64,000 bases of DNA, taken from the NCBI GenBank assembly GCA_027422505.1, contig JAPQWV010001124.1, forward strand, positions 58,001 through 122,000. The letters run 5' to 3'. The stretch's first letter is position 1; the number at the start of each line of letters is the position of its first letter. The notes beneath the pieces were generated by a model. The model saw only the letters and a list, made by a program, of their open reading frames with translations, was not told the DNA's origin and made no database searches. The DNA is from Craterostigma plantagineum. Its lineage: Eukaryota > Streptophyta > Magnoliopsida > Lamiales > Linderniaceae. Below are positions 1 through 9,860 of the stretch, in pieces. The position numbers were made by a program, and so were the translations under genes.

Positions 1-1340
1 TGTAAGAGCCACGGACCGCCTTCCAAAGCCATTGCAGTCGCCTCCTCCGTGCTAAAACGAAACATGAAAAAGCCATTGATCATCGATCTAACCTCAGCAA
101 GGTTCTTCCAAATGGATCTGACATAGCGTTCCACATGGGGGAAGTACGGTCGCTTCCCAAGGAAATACCCGACAAGCGTGTGCTCCCACCGAGTAATGCC
201 TTGTTGGGCAACTTCCCACGAGGGCCGAGCCGCCGGAATACCATCAACAACAGTAGGTGCCGTGTAGGAAAGAGGGAGTCGAGCCGAGCTAGGTGACCCT
301 CCTCGCCTAGTGAGTAGTCGGTCGGTGTTAGTGCCAAGAACAACGTCGGAGAATGACTGGCCGGGGTATGGGAGTCGAGGTTGGTGCACCGCCCCGAATG
401 GGCTGTGGTGCTGTTCCGGTGTGCCATCAGTCGCCGGCTGAGATCTGGGGGTGGGTGTAGGCCCGGCCGCTATGTCGGGGCCATGGCCGACAGACGCATC
501 CGCGAGCGGACCGGGGGAAGACGAGTGAATAGCCCCCGGCCCTGCGGCCTTCGCCTCCACCGCAGCAGCAGCCCCCGTTTTCAACGTCAGCCCCGTGCCT
601 AAAGCCGTCGTCGCCAAGGCCGTTTCAGAGGAGACCCTAGGTGGCGCAATAGATGAGGCCCTTGATGGGCTAGTGTTCTTATCCAGCCCAGTGGAATTGG
701 GCCCAGGTGGAGACTGGTTCGCCCCAAAAGGAGAAAGCCCACAGGGCCCAGAATAGGCAGCAGAAATCGTCTGGGCCTGCCTAGTGAAGTTGGGCCCAGA
801 TTGGGCCTCAACCATGAGAACCCTAGGCCCATTTGTCGAGTTTGAAGCCCTAGAGGAGCCTTGGGGCGCCGCCTCTCCAGACGACGGCTGCTCGGAGTCC
901 AGGGCGGAGTCGCCGGGCTGAGAACCATTGGCAAGCGGCGCATCCTCACCGTCATGATCATCCAAGCCCAGGTTATCGTGAGATGGCGGCGGTGGAGTGC
1001 CCCTCCGCAATGGTTTACGCGCGTCATGGGTTGTGTCGCGGAGAGGGGCGGTGTAGGAGGTGACTCTGCGGCGTCGTTGCGGAATCCACAGTGGTCGGGG
1101 CAGAGGGGTGGAGACAAACTCATGGTTGAGTGCAGATCCCGTTGTGGGAGGTTTCGGCCGGTTTGAAGAGCTCACCGGCGAGGTAGGAGAAGCAGGACAC
1201 GTGCTAGTGACGCGGCCAAAAAGTCCCTCAAACGAAGGAGCATCGAAGAGCTTGTCAAACTCGGGGATGGACTGCCGAAGCGCGCCGTAATCCGGCACCA
1301 AACAGAGAGGGTCCATGCTCGGCGACTCAGTGGTAGCCAT
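1..1340 (-). CDS. LINE ORF1 protein with DUF4283 domain, cut by window edge
   Basis: I translated the minus strand from the ATG at 1340 and found no stop down to base 1, so at least 446 codons are open. The protein begins MATTESPSMDPLCL. A long Pro/Ser/Ala-rich, low-complexity stretch follows, and then the DUF4283 core near residues 360-446, with PSWEVAQQG, HTLVGYFLGKRPYFP, IWKNLAEVRSMINGFF and ALEGGPWLL. DUF4283 proteins of this kind are ORF1 of plant L1-type LINEs and normally continue into a CCHC zinc knuckle, which here lies outside the window. ORF1 proteins bind the element RNA during target-primed reverse transcription; that role is known for the family and not shown here. The lack of any lesion suggests a young copy. 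A second, decayed relative lies at 61.8-63.75 kb on the other strand. An ORF2 should lie beyond the left edge. Confidence 0.85.
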   Translation of the reverse strand, partial: MATTESPSMDPLCLVPDYGALRQSIPEFDKLFDAPSFEGLFGRVTSTCPASPTSPVSSSNRPKPPTTGSALNHEFVSTPLPRPLWIPQRRRRVTSYTAPLRDTTHDARKPLRRGTPPPPSHDNLGLDDHDGEDAPLANGSQPGDSALDSEQPSSGEAAPQGSSRASNSTNGPRVLMVEAQSGPNFTRQAQTISAAYSGPCGLSPFGANQSPPGPNSTGLDKNTSPSRASSIAPPRVSSETALATTALGTGLTLKTGAAAAVEAKAAGPGAIHSSSPGPLADASVGHGPDIAAGPTPTPRSQPATDGTPEQHHSPFGAVHQPRLPYPGQSFSDVVLGTNTDRLLTRRGGSPSSARLPLSYTAPTVVDGIPAARPSWEVAQQGITRWEHTLVGYFLGKRPYFPHVERYVRSIWKNLAEVRSMINGFFMFRFSTEEATAMALEGGPWLL

Positions 1341-1585
1341 AGGAGATGAAAGAATGAGAAGTCGATGGGTCACAGAAGACGAGGATGAGGATAGCTAAAA
1401 CCCTCCCATCGCCGTTTGAGCCCGGCGATGGAGGGTGGGGGAGCGACCGCTGTCGATCAGTGGCGAGGGGTGGTGGCCGCCGGCGGTGGAGGGAAGATGA
1501 TGATGAAGGGTGGCGGCTTTTTGGTTAGGGTTTTGGTAGTGAGAGGTTTTGGCTAAAAATGGAGTTCCGTTCTCTTTTTTAAAGT
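1341..1585 (-). other. LINE 5' leader
   Basis: This 245-base stretch lies between the 5S sequence and the ORF1 start. Read on the minus strand it contains a 'ccctaacc' pyrimidine-rich element and a run of purines, and no convincing ORF. I treat it as the LINE 5' untranslated region by position only. Confidence 0.5.
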
Positions 1586-1702
1586 GGGTGCAACATGACG
1601 ACTTCCCAGGGGGTCACCCATCCTAGTACTACTGTCGCCCAAGCACGCTTAACTTCGGAGTTCTGATGGGATCCGGTGCATTAGAGCTGGTATGATCGCA
1701 CC
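1586..1702 (-). rRNA. 5S rRNA sequence, near full length, transposed copy
   Basis: The reverse complement starts GGTGCGATCATACCAG and ends GTTGCACCC, which matches plant 5S rRNA over its whole length of about 117 nt, short of the usual first G. The internal promoter elements are present: box A (AAGTTAAGCGTGCTTGG), the intermediate element (GATGGGTGACC) and box C (CCTGGGAAG). It is a single copy and not an rDNA array. The T-run expected for Pol III termination is weak, because TTTAAAAAAG follows the 3' end. It has the same orientation as the LINE ORF1 that begins 245 bases downstream. Its 5' end lies about 25 bases from receptor pseudogene sequence. It is probably a retrotransposed or captured 5S copy and not a working rRNA gene. 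Confidence 0.85.
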
Positions 1703-1726
1703 AAAATGCGTTTGGGGTGAGAGAGG

Positions 1727-1976
1727 GATATAACGCAGTGTTTGGAGTAAGGGATATATGTCGTTCTAGTCAAGGTTGTTTGTTGCCTGTGGATATATAA
1801 GCATCGTCCGAGGTGTATTTTGTTGGACCTTGTTCTACGTCACCTCCGCTCGAACCGCAGCTCATGTAATAATCTGCACCAAGTTAATATATCAACGCTC
1901 AACTAACATTTTTTTCTTAATAGGTTTTCATAATAATCTGCACCAAGTTAATATATCAACGCTCAACTAACATTAA
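1727..1976 (-). repeat. Partial tandem duplicate of receptor pseudogene exon 2 start plus intron 1
   Basis: This stretch repeats 2467-2715 almost exactly: the 5' half of malectin exon 2 (minus strand, acceptor side near 1880) and about 100 bases of intron 1. The junction at 1976 joins intron 1 sequence directly to the intron 2 side of the next copy, as expected for a local tandem duplication. The other end is cut by the LINE/5S insertion. Confidence 0.75.
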
Positions 1977-2059
1977 TATGTCGAACATGAAAGAGCTTGT
2001 GGCACAATTTTCTTAGTTCTTAAGGACATAAGTATTAAAGGTTACTGATTATATATTAC

Positions 2060-2875
2060 CTGACGATGGCATCCTCATCGGAGCCAAAGCTACCCCTGGA
2101 GACGGTCACCAGCATCTTTCTTTCCAAATTCGTGAAATTGTAAACCGAATCCCAGATAATGCACTTCAATTGCAGAAATAAAGGGAGACGAACCTTTGAC
2201 TGTGTGATCGTTCCTCACCACGCACACGCTGAGAAACTTATTATGTGCCACTACAACAGCTTCAAAAAAAGAGGTTAATCCTCCATTGATGTAATCATAT
2301 GTTGTAATCACAATGCTCCATCTTGTTCCGTCTATGATCTGGTCGAAAACTGGTGGCTGGTCTTTGCCATCAAATCCTCCGTAGAAATATATGGTCTTTA
2401 CTAGGTATTTCCGTCCTTTGATCACTGGGAAGCCATAACAATGCTTTTTTTATTTTGAATTAGGGAAATAACGCAGTGTTTGGAGTAAGGGATATATGTC
2501 CGTTCTAGTCAAGGTTGTTTTGTTGCCTGTGGATATATAAGCATCGTCCGAGGTGTATTTTGTTGGACCTTGTTCTACGTCACCTCCGCTCGAACCGCAG
2601 CTCATGTAATAATCTGCACCAAGTTAATATATCAACGCTCAACTAACATTTTTTTCTTAATAGGTTTTCATAATAATCTGCACCAAGTTAATATATCAAC
2701 GCTCAACTAACATTTTTTCTTAATAGGTTTTCATTATAAGATGTGTGTGCATGGATTTTAGGTTCGTAATTAGATTATGTGTGTGTAAGTAAATGTATGT
2801 ACCTCTAGGTGGTACGATGGCATGGGTTGTGAAAGGGATGGTCACAAGCCATATGAGGAAGGTGGAGGCGCACAT
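2060..2875 (-). pseudogene. Malectin-like receptor fragment, exons 1-2 only
   Basis: Exon 1 (2803-2875) encodes a signal peptide beginning MCASTFLIWLV, with a GT donor. Exon 2 (2060-2613) encodes the first part of a malectin-like ectodomain, with TLRYFP, IYFYGGFDG, VFDQIIDGTRW and SPFISAIEVHYL. Lesions are an in-frame TAA followed by a frameshift near 2440 (an A-run of seven) and a second frameshift just after HYL, near 2157. The downstream exons found in the fuller copy at 13.6-15 kb are absent here. The duplicate copies share the TAA and the second frameshift but differ by one A in the run, so the gene was already dead when it was duplicated. Confidence 0.8.
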
Positions 2876-3333
2876 GGTGATGGTCAATTTACCAGGAAAG
2901 GAAATTAGATGAGGATATTTCTGGGACAAAGGAATATGATGGTGAAATTTAGAGAGGAAGAGAGATGAATAATTATGTTAGCCATGAATGTAAAATATGA
3001 ATTATCGGGTGATTATGCATGAAAATCGACTTAGCGGGCAATTAGTGATCGTGCATTATGATAAAACGTGTTGACTCATGTTTGATACTGGCCATGCATA
3101 CCCCAAAGAAGAAATCATATATATTTATGTATATAGATGAATTTTATGGTGCTTACCTTATGAGCACCTTATGTGGGCACCTGTTGATGTGACACCGATT
3201 TGTGCCGTTTCAACATCCCACATTGACATCCAAGGTTATGTCGTCTTAATTAACACCTTCTAAGTGTCATTAATCAACATTCCGGATGCTGATGTGGCAT
3301 ATTGATGCAATATATATCATTGACATATAAAAG

Positions 3334-3821
3334 TGTTGGGGATATGCCCTCATAATGCCATTCGCGGATGTAATGAATAGGACATAGATGTAAACGCGTT
3401 ATTCACATTATTAAATTTGAATACTATATCGAACATTTATTTATGGAATGAATGTTTATTTGATTTTACAATGATTCCTTTATAGGGCTTTGCCTCCGGT
3501 AAGAAGGGAAATAAATAAAACCCATATATAGCGAGTTTATTCACCGATTCTCATTGTATGAGAGAGGGGGCACCGGTGAGCTATTATTCTCGGATATGAA
3601 ATTTGTCCATAAGTCTTAGACTTCAGTAGGGTGACTGAATGTCGATCATGACTTATTTGTTGACGACTCCTAAATAGTTGTGCAAACCATTCACTTGGGA
3701 AGTGGGAGGTCGTAACATTGATATGAGTTGAATCGACGATTGATTTATATTTGGGCATGACTCGTAATCGATGATCACATGGGTAGTTACTCGCTTTGAG
3801 AACGAAGGGTGATTGACAGAT
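3334..3821 (+). mobile_element. Copia-type LTR, 3' truncated
   Basis: It begins TGTTGGGGATATGCCCT, a start typical of plant Ty1/copia LTRs. It follows the 16495-17056 copy up to 'gggtagttactcgc', then shows an internal deletion and is cut at about 3821 by an inverted fragment of the tandem-array unit. I see no coding sequence; short open frames across it have no family resemblance. Confidence 0.55.
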
Positions 3822-4332
3822 TTGACTGTTGGGGTCAGAACAACAATGGTGTTGTCAGTTTTGGCTAAGAGCCGGTTGCTTTGGCTGTTGTTTGAAGAGT
3901 GGCCCAAACTTGTTGTACGTAGACTTCTGGGACACGGTCATATTTAAGGAAATCTTTAAGGGATGGATTAGTAGGATTTTGACGATTATAGGGTCTGGGC
4001 AGGATGTGCTGTCAAAATCTAACTGCACGTTATTGGTAGTCTTTGTGGCCAGTCTTTAGTAGTGAACATCTCGTCAACTCTTTCACCATATTGAAAGATC
4101 TGTAACAAAATATCAAATGATTAGTTTGCTGATAAGTTCGTCGCATTCGATCACATGAAAGGATGCCATGTGTTGAAATTATTAAGTAAATGAAAGGATT
4201 GCAACACAAAAAAATTTAAGTCTCGGCGAAAGTGTTAAGAATTGTGTAGCAATTAGGCAAATTTGGCACGATTGTGATTGATTTCATGTCATTTGACTTA
4301 ACCAATAATTTAATTTGGAATTGCAATCGGGT
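3822..4332 (-). pseudogene. Inverted fragment of the 1.37-kb array unit
   Basis: The reverse complement matches the array unit from the spacer part ending 'aattccaaattaaattattgg', through the acceptor 'ttgttacag', into the coding block as far as the residues before SQPRFTN. It is 15 kb from the array and in opposite orientation. Its spacer end is interrupted at 'caatcgggt' by the gypsy LTR that starts at 4333. Frames are broken. Confidence 0.85.
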
Positions 4333-5329
4333 TGTAATACCCGTAAAATTTAATACGGGATTTGTTGTAATTAGCTATATGATATTCATAATAATAATAT
4401 TGATAACAAAATTTAAGTATGAGAATTCCGAGGTAAACTAGAGTGTTGTAATTATTTAATTTAGACATCTCAAAATGTTGAATCTGTAGACCCGATAGAA
4501 AAGGGTGAAATATTATAAGTTAAGTCTTGAAAAAAAAAAAACAATAACATTAGACGTAGAGTCGACTAAAATAAAAGAAGTAATGGGACATATGGATTAA
4601 TCAAATAGAATATCCTTAAGGTATATTTTCTTAGTAGTAGAAAGTGTTCGGCACATAATATTGTACTATAATTACTAAAAGATTTCGATTGAATGGAATG
4701 TGGATAACTATTAGAAAATCTTTACTTAGCTTGAGAGGAAATAATCGTCATCAAGTTGTCACCTTAATACACGAATTCCAACCTTGAATAATAGAATATA
4801 TCCATTTGAATCTACAAAGTAAAAACCCTCATCTAACGTGATTTTCGCCAAGTACAAAGAAGAACATCAGAGAGAAAAAGGAGCAAGACACATTCGGTTG
4901 AACTAGTAAAAATTGGAAAGACAAATCCGAAAGTGAGGAAGGTAAGCTTCTATACATAAACATGTTACGTAATTAATGAATTTCAGTATGCTATATGATT
5001 TATATATTTACTAGGAGTTTCGAAACCTTAACATTGAAAGCTTTGAATTGAGTTTGAATAAGGAATAGGTATTCTTGTTCTACAGTAAGTGTATGTTAAG
5101 CATGACAGTTTAGGGTTTCCAATTTTGTGGACAATTATACTATGAAGTTTGCGTTAAATTAAGGGTACCATATTATGAGATTAGGGTAAACTTTTAGGAG
5201 ATAGTTGAAATGGCAGACTCAGTTGGGATGCCACGGTTTTTGGTATATAAACAGTAGGGGTATTGAAAGATCTCGAAATGATAGTAAGCTGATGAATAGA
5301 AATTGTCGAGAGGTAAATGAGAAGATTTC

Positions 5330-5945
5330 GAGTTTTATAAGAGAAAGATTTCGATATCATGGTCTCGATATTTTCTGTTTGTGTCTCGACATTTATAATC
5401 GCTTTAGAAGACTCGAGACAATCTCGAAATGATGTGCTAAAACATATGTCGAAATTATGTGATATTATACCTCGACATTTGATTTATAATCTCGACATCC
5501 CATGTACAACTCGAAATCATTTCCTGTCTCATGTCGAGATTCTTACGTATAATATTACAATATACATCTCGACATTTTGTTATAAACACATATCGACATT
5601 TTAGGAAATAGAGCTCGATATTGTATCGACATTTAAGAGCTCGACATTGTATGAAAAGATGTCGACATCCTCATAGAGTTAACAAGATCTCGATATCTTT
5701 ATGAAACACTTCGACATTTGTAAGCTCGATATTACTAAAGATCTCGATAACTATTCGATAATCCCGACATTTATTCTCTGCTCAATTATGTGCCTCGACA
5801 TTTTACAATGATGTCGACTTTTTCAAGGAATGAAGGAGCTCGACATTTTCAACATGCTCGACATTTCACAAGGGCTTCGACATTTTCCTTTAAGTGCTCG
5901 ACATTTGTATAATTCGACATTTTTATATGTCTCGACGTTATATTT
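5330..5945. repeat. TCGACATT motif cluster in LTR
   Basis: Dozens of copies of CTCGACATTT or its complement are scattered at irregular spacing of about 15-40 bases. Full palindromes of TGTCGACA type also occur, as at 'gatgtcgacatcc'. The same motif fills part of both LTRs of the 37-47.7 kb element. Confidence 0.85.
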
Positions 5946-6426
5946 CAGTTAATAAATTTTTGGGATTTTAGAATTTTGCTACTTCTAGGGTTTTCAATAT
6001 TTTAGGGTTTATTTATTTTTAGGAATATCATTATTTTTAGGTTTTCACAAATTTTAGAATTTTGATAATTTAAGCATTTTCGAAACCTATATGACTTAGT
6101 AAATTTATTAACGTGAAAATATTTTCAATATTCAGAGAACCTACAGTTAGAGACTCCACCGAATTACATAATTGACTGTAGCAGGAGGACAAGTAGGTGA
6201 TTTTTCATCTACGACACGTAACCCGTTGATGTGAATTATATGATTACGTGAATTCTATTATTACATGTTTTACGTGTTTTAAATGTTTTCGCACGTCATA
6301 TGCTATTTGCACTGCATTTCCATGCACTTGCATACCAGGTCAGTGCAAGGGGGATTGAGTACCGTGCGGAACGGTAATGTTTGGGAAGTCGATGAGTGGT
6401 GTTGGTCCTCGTGTCAAATAGAGGGT

Positions 6427-6800
6427 GGGTGAACGCCGCTCTAAAGAGATCTGAGTAGGCTGCCCGTGCTCCAGTAGGTACCACTCTAAAGTGACCTGAG
6501 TGGGCTGACCGAGCGATAGGATGGTGCTTGGGTGCGTGTCACTCTAAAACGACCTGAGTTGGCCGCCCGAGCGTTGGGACGTTAGTGGTTTGGGTGTATG
6601 CCGCTCTAAAGAGACCTGAGTAGGCTGCCCAATGCTCTAGTACGTACCACTCTAAAGTGACCTGAGTGGGCCGAGCGAGCGATAGGCGAGGGAAAGGTTC
6701 TAGTACGTACCACTCTAAAGTGACCTGAGTGGGCAGACCGAACGTGAACCTCAACTCGGGGAAATGGGCGACTCTAAAGAGACCTGAGAAGCCTTCCTAT
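6427..6800. repeat. Minisatellite in LTR, core CTCTAAAGtGACCTGAGTgGGCTG
   Basis: About eight to ten imperfect copies of a core reading CTCTAAAG(A/T)GACCTGAGT occur with variable linkers such as 'gcccgagcg' and 'gtacgtaccac'. Short open frames across it are simply repeat translations. Confidence 0.8.
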
Positions 6801-7269
6801 TCTAAAGCGACCTGAATGGGATACCCGAGACGTATAGTATTGAGTCACGGGGAGTCATGGGATGTGATGAGTCGCGATGAGTCGAGCGTACATTTGTGAG
6901 GTGTATGGGATGGGATCGAACGCACGCTGCATTCACGCATATTTCACCTACTGAGCAAATAGCTCAGGGTTTTACGTGTTGTAGGTACCGAGCCCGACGT
7001 TGATGCGCGTCGAGGCTGAGGTGGGCTGACGGCGGTGCTCCACGGACTTTTGAGGGCGGGGCTGTACATGGATGCGACCTGTGGAGCGATTAGGATTTTG
7101 AGCGTTTCGTCGTTTTGGGGCTACGGTCCTTGTATAGTGACGATGATGTAGACGACGTTAATCGTAATGTATTTTATTTAAGAAAAAATATTTTGTTAAA
7201 CGGGTCTTCCGCGACTTACGTTGCGAAAATCCGCCAAAATTAGTGTTAGAAAGTGAGGGTCGCTACAGG

Positions 7270-7281
7270 TGGTATCAGAGC
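7270..7281 (+). promoter_or_regulatory. Primer binding site, initiator Met-tRNA
   Basis: TGGTATCAGAGC, three bases after the LTR end, is complementary to the 3' end of plant initiator Met-tRNA, the usual primer for this class of retrotransposon. Confidence 0.85.
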
Positions 7282-7339
7282 ACAACCTCTCGCAGTACGG
7301 TGCTGGTTCGGGGACGAACCAGGCGGAAGCTGGTGGGCA

Positions 7340-7761
7340 TGTGACGCCCGGGGCCGATGAGGGCGGGGAGTGATCGCCGGTGCCAGAGAGGTGCACGGAC
7401 AAGGAGCGGCTCCTGGCAGGCTTCTAGGCGATCCTGAGACTGACGATGTATGGGCGTGTCAGGCTAAGAATTGTATAAGAGAATTGATAGTACTACTCAT
7501 ATCACCAAGGTCGACCTACCTTTTCGGGAGTCCATCCGAAAGAACTTCGAAGTTAAGCGTGCTTGACTTGAAGCAATCTTAGGATGGGTGACCCCCTGGG
7601 AAGTTTGCCCAGGGTGCGTGTGAGCGAGGACGAAGCACGCTGAAAGGTTAAGTGGTGGTACAGTGGGGCCAGACTATCAGTCGGAGTGTGGTGGGCCCAA
7701 CCCCACAGGTCCCGTAGGGACGGATGCTACAGTGAAACCCGGTATGGGACGGGATGTTACA
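7340..7761 (+). mobile_element. Cassandra-like LTR carrying a 5S-derived segment
   Basis: This block of 422 bases runs from TGTGACGCCC to GGGATGTTACA, so its ends are near-inverted (TGTGAC/GTTACA). It contains a 5S rRNA-like segment at 7501-7617. Cassandra TRIM elements are known to carry 5S rRNA domains in their LTRs. No second LTR, PBS or PPT is seen and I found no clean target duplication, so it would be a solo LTR or fragment. It sits between the leader of the truncated gypsy element and copia LTR debris. The family name is an inference from architecture. Confidence 0.55.
7501..7617 (+). pseudogene. 5S rRNA-like domain within LTR
   Basis: AACTTCGAAGTTAAGCGTG, GGATGGGTGACC and CCCTGGGAAG match 5S box A, the intermediate element and box C in order and at roughly native spacing. 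The 5' third (TTTTCGGGAGTCCATCCG) and 3' end have diverged, so this is not a 5S gene but could keep a Pol III internal promoter. Confidence 0.75.
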
Positions 7762-8485
7762 TGGGTAGTTACTCGCTGAGTCTCAATGATCGATCGATTG
7801 ACTATAGTAGTATATGTGGACCTTAGAACGAAGGGTGATTGACAGATTTGGCTTTGGGATCCTGAGACATTATCTAACAAATAAGAGTCTTTGGGCTTTG
7901 CCTCCGGTAAGAAGGGAAATAAATAAAACCCATATATAGCGAATTAACAAATAAGAGTCTTTGGGCTTTGCCTCCTGAGACATTAAATTTGAATACTATA
8001 TCGAACATTTATTTATGGAATGAATGTTTATTTGATTTTACAATGATTCCTTTATAGGGCTTTGCCTCCGGTAAGAAGGGAAATAAATAAAACCCATATA
8101 TAGCGAGTTTATTCACCGATTCTCATTGTATGAGAGAGGGGGCACCGGTGAGCTATTATTCTCGGATATGAAATTTGTCCATAAGTCTTAGACTTCAGTA
8201 GGGTGACTGAATGTCGATCATGACTTATTTGTTGACGACTCCTAAATAGTTGTGCAAACCATTCACTTGGGAAGTGGGAGGTCGTAACATTGATATGAGT
8301 TGAATCGACGATTGATTTATATTTGGGCATGACTCGTAATCGATGATCACATGGGTAGTTACTCGCTGAGTCTCAATGATCGATCGATTGACTATAGTAG
8401 TATATGTGGACCTTAGAACGAAGGGTGATTGACAGATTTGGCTTGGGATCCTGAGACATTATCTAACAAATAAGAGTCTTTGGGA
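7762..8485 (+). repeat. Shuffled pieces of the copia-type LTR
   Basis: The order is: LTR tail (7761-7879, ending ATCTAACA); a short repeat of 'gagtctttgggctttgcctc' and the 'aaacccatatatagcga' region, given twice; then a long stretch of LTR body and tail (about 7983-8468). All pieces match the LTR at 16495-17056 and are in the same orientation. Nothing coding is seen. Confidence 0.75.
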
Positions 8486-8873
8486 TCTCAATCACCTGGA
8501 TAGTGTCCCACCAGTACCCCGCGCTCCCCCTCAGTTGGAACGTGGCACAAAGCACTTTCTGTGCTCAGGAATTCGGCTATACTGGAACATGCTTTCAATG
8601 GTCCTTATCCAGTCATCAGCCGAGGTCGTCACATCTTCAAAGGTCTTTGGGTTCTCTACGAAATCTTTCTCCTACCAATTCGGCTCTTTCAGTCTGGGAA
8701 GGTCCGTCGTTTCTTTGCCCTTCATTGTGGCATTGTTGAATTAGCTATGGATCTGGGCGGATTGCTGACGGACTAATTCTGTCAGCTGAAGGATGATTGC
8801 GTCTCGGTTATCTGTAGGGGATGAGTTTTCTCTATCTTGGTCTGCATCTCTACTGCCCTCACCTCTAATTCAC
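8486..8873 (-). pseudogene. Ty3/gypsy gag, N-terminal fragment
   Basis: The minus strand translates in broken frames to pieces such as ILQLTELVRQQSAQI and LRGSAGYWWDTI. These align with ILQLTELVRQQSAQI and LRGSAGHWWETV of the gag at 43590-44573. There are several stops and frameshifts, including one directly after the ATG (8873). Together with the PBS at 9021 and the LTR from 9035, it is the 5' end of a second chromovirus family, truncated at its 3' side. Confidence 0.75.
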
Positions 8874-9020
8874 CATGGTTTCTATTCTATCCTGTCAATT
8901 CCAATAGTCAATAAGTTCAAGTAACATCAAAATTTATAACATCGTAAAACCTACAGGCAAGGCTGCTTCCGCGCTTTTGGGTGTGTGTACATTGGACAGT
9001 CTATAGAACCTATGACCGAA

Positions 9021-9032
9021 GCTCTTATACCA
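9021..9032 (-). promoter_or_regulatory. Primer binding site, one mismatch
   Basis: The minus strand reads TGGTATAAGAGC, one base off the usual TGGTATCAGAGC, two bases inside the LTR edge at 9035. Confidence 0.7.
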
Positions 9033-9597
9033 TCTGTAGCGACCCTAGCCATCGCCACCAAATTCTATCGTTATCCTAAGTGCCTAACGATGTATTTGAA
9101 ATAATGCAATGCAGAAATACGTATAAAATTTTTCTTTTTTCCACAAAGGACTTTGTTTCCTATACATGTCATAAGAATTACATTGACTTCCTAATTACGT
9201 TCATGTCTTAATTACACGGGACGTGCATACATTCGCAGCGAAAGAATTTCCTATGCGCCCGGCCCACAGGTCGTCATCCACGTACACACCACCCAAAAAG
9301 TCGCTCGGAAGCTTCAAAAGACTGCCTTGCCGGCTAGGAGATCACGTACCGTGTTCGCTCGTACCTACAACATATCTATGTAGTGCACGTGTCCCAAATC
9401 CCAATGACATCCGCGTCAATGCATTTCTAAGACTTCACTTTTCTCCTTATTCTCTTTCCTTTCATGTTGGGCCCTCGACTTTCTATCTCACTATGCACCA
9501 TCATATAACGCAATTCCCATTAAGTACATACATACATAAGTGACAGTACACACACACTAGGGGCGACGCTTTCGCAATTTGCATTCGACTCCATGGA

Positions 9598-9860
9598 ACC
9601 TCTTCAGCCCAATGCGGTCCACTTTGGGAGGCTAACGATGCCTTCTTAGCTCAATATGGTCCACATTGAGAGGCTAGCTCTGTTAATCTCCATGGCTCCT
9701 TTTTAGCCCAATGCGGTCCATATTGGGAGGCTAATATCGCCTTTTCGGCCCAATGCGATCAACATTGGAGAGGCAGCCCCAGTACGCAAATTGCGGTCCA
9801 CATTCGGAGGCTAATAACGTCTTTCCAGCCCAATGCGATCCCGAAGGTGCCTTTACTAGC
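9598..9860. repeat. Minisatellite in LTR, core AGCCCAATGCGGTCCAcATTGGGAGG
   Basis: About five to seven imperfect copies occur roughly every 40-60 bases, each containing 'CCCAATGCGGTCCA' and 'GGGAGGCTAA'. The core has internal inverted symmetry (CCCAAT...ATTGGG), so each copy could fold into a hairpin. Confidence 0.75.

Larger units (their letters stand above)
1977..3821. repeat. Segmental duplication, copy 1
   Basis: The sequence matches 15139 to about 17030 with very few differences by eye. It covers receptor exons 2 and 1, the upstream flank and a copia-type LTR. The last 30 bases differ: a deletion joins 'actcgct' to 'ttgagaacg'. Both copies are in the same orientation, about 13.2 kb apart. 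Confidence 0.85.
4333..7267 (+). mobile_element. Ty3/gypsy LTR (2.9 kb), 5' LTR of a truncated element
   Basis: The LTR starts TGTAATACCCG and ends GGTCGCTACA, so its ends are TGTA...TACA. A primer binding site follows three bases later at 7270. Only about 70 bases of leader remain, so pol and the 3' LTR are lost. It is inserted in the inverted array-unit fragment after 'cgggt'; the matching target duplicate is gone. Its internal architecture (long, a TCGACATT motif cluster, a minisatellite) is like the LTR of the element at 37-47.7 kb but the sequence is otherwise different, which suggests a related chromovirus family. Confidence 0.75.

Noticed and set aside
3537..3758. 73-codon minus frame found twice (also 8109-8330), identical
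   Set aside because: It is identical only because both lie in copies of the same copia-type LTR; no protein family is suggested.
6539..6754. Repetitive minus-strand frame (TQVTLEWYVLE repeated)
   Set aside because: It is a translation of the LTR minisatellite, not a gene.
7270..7281. Possible tRNA fragment (TGGTATCAGAGC)
   Set aside because: No cloverleaf surrounds it; it is the complement of a tRNA end, used as retrotransposon primer site.
7340..7766. Target duplication tgggc/tgggt around the 5S-containing LTR
   Set aside because: The match has one mismatch, is offset by one base from the LTR edge, and the right side belongs to the native copia LTR sequence, so it is probably chance.
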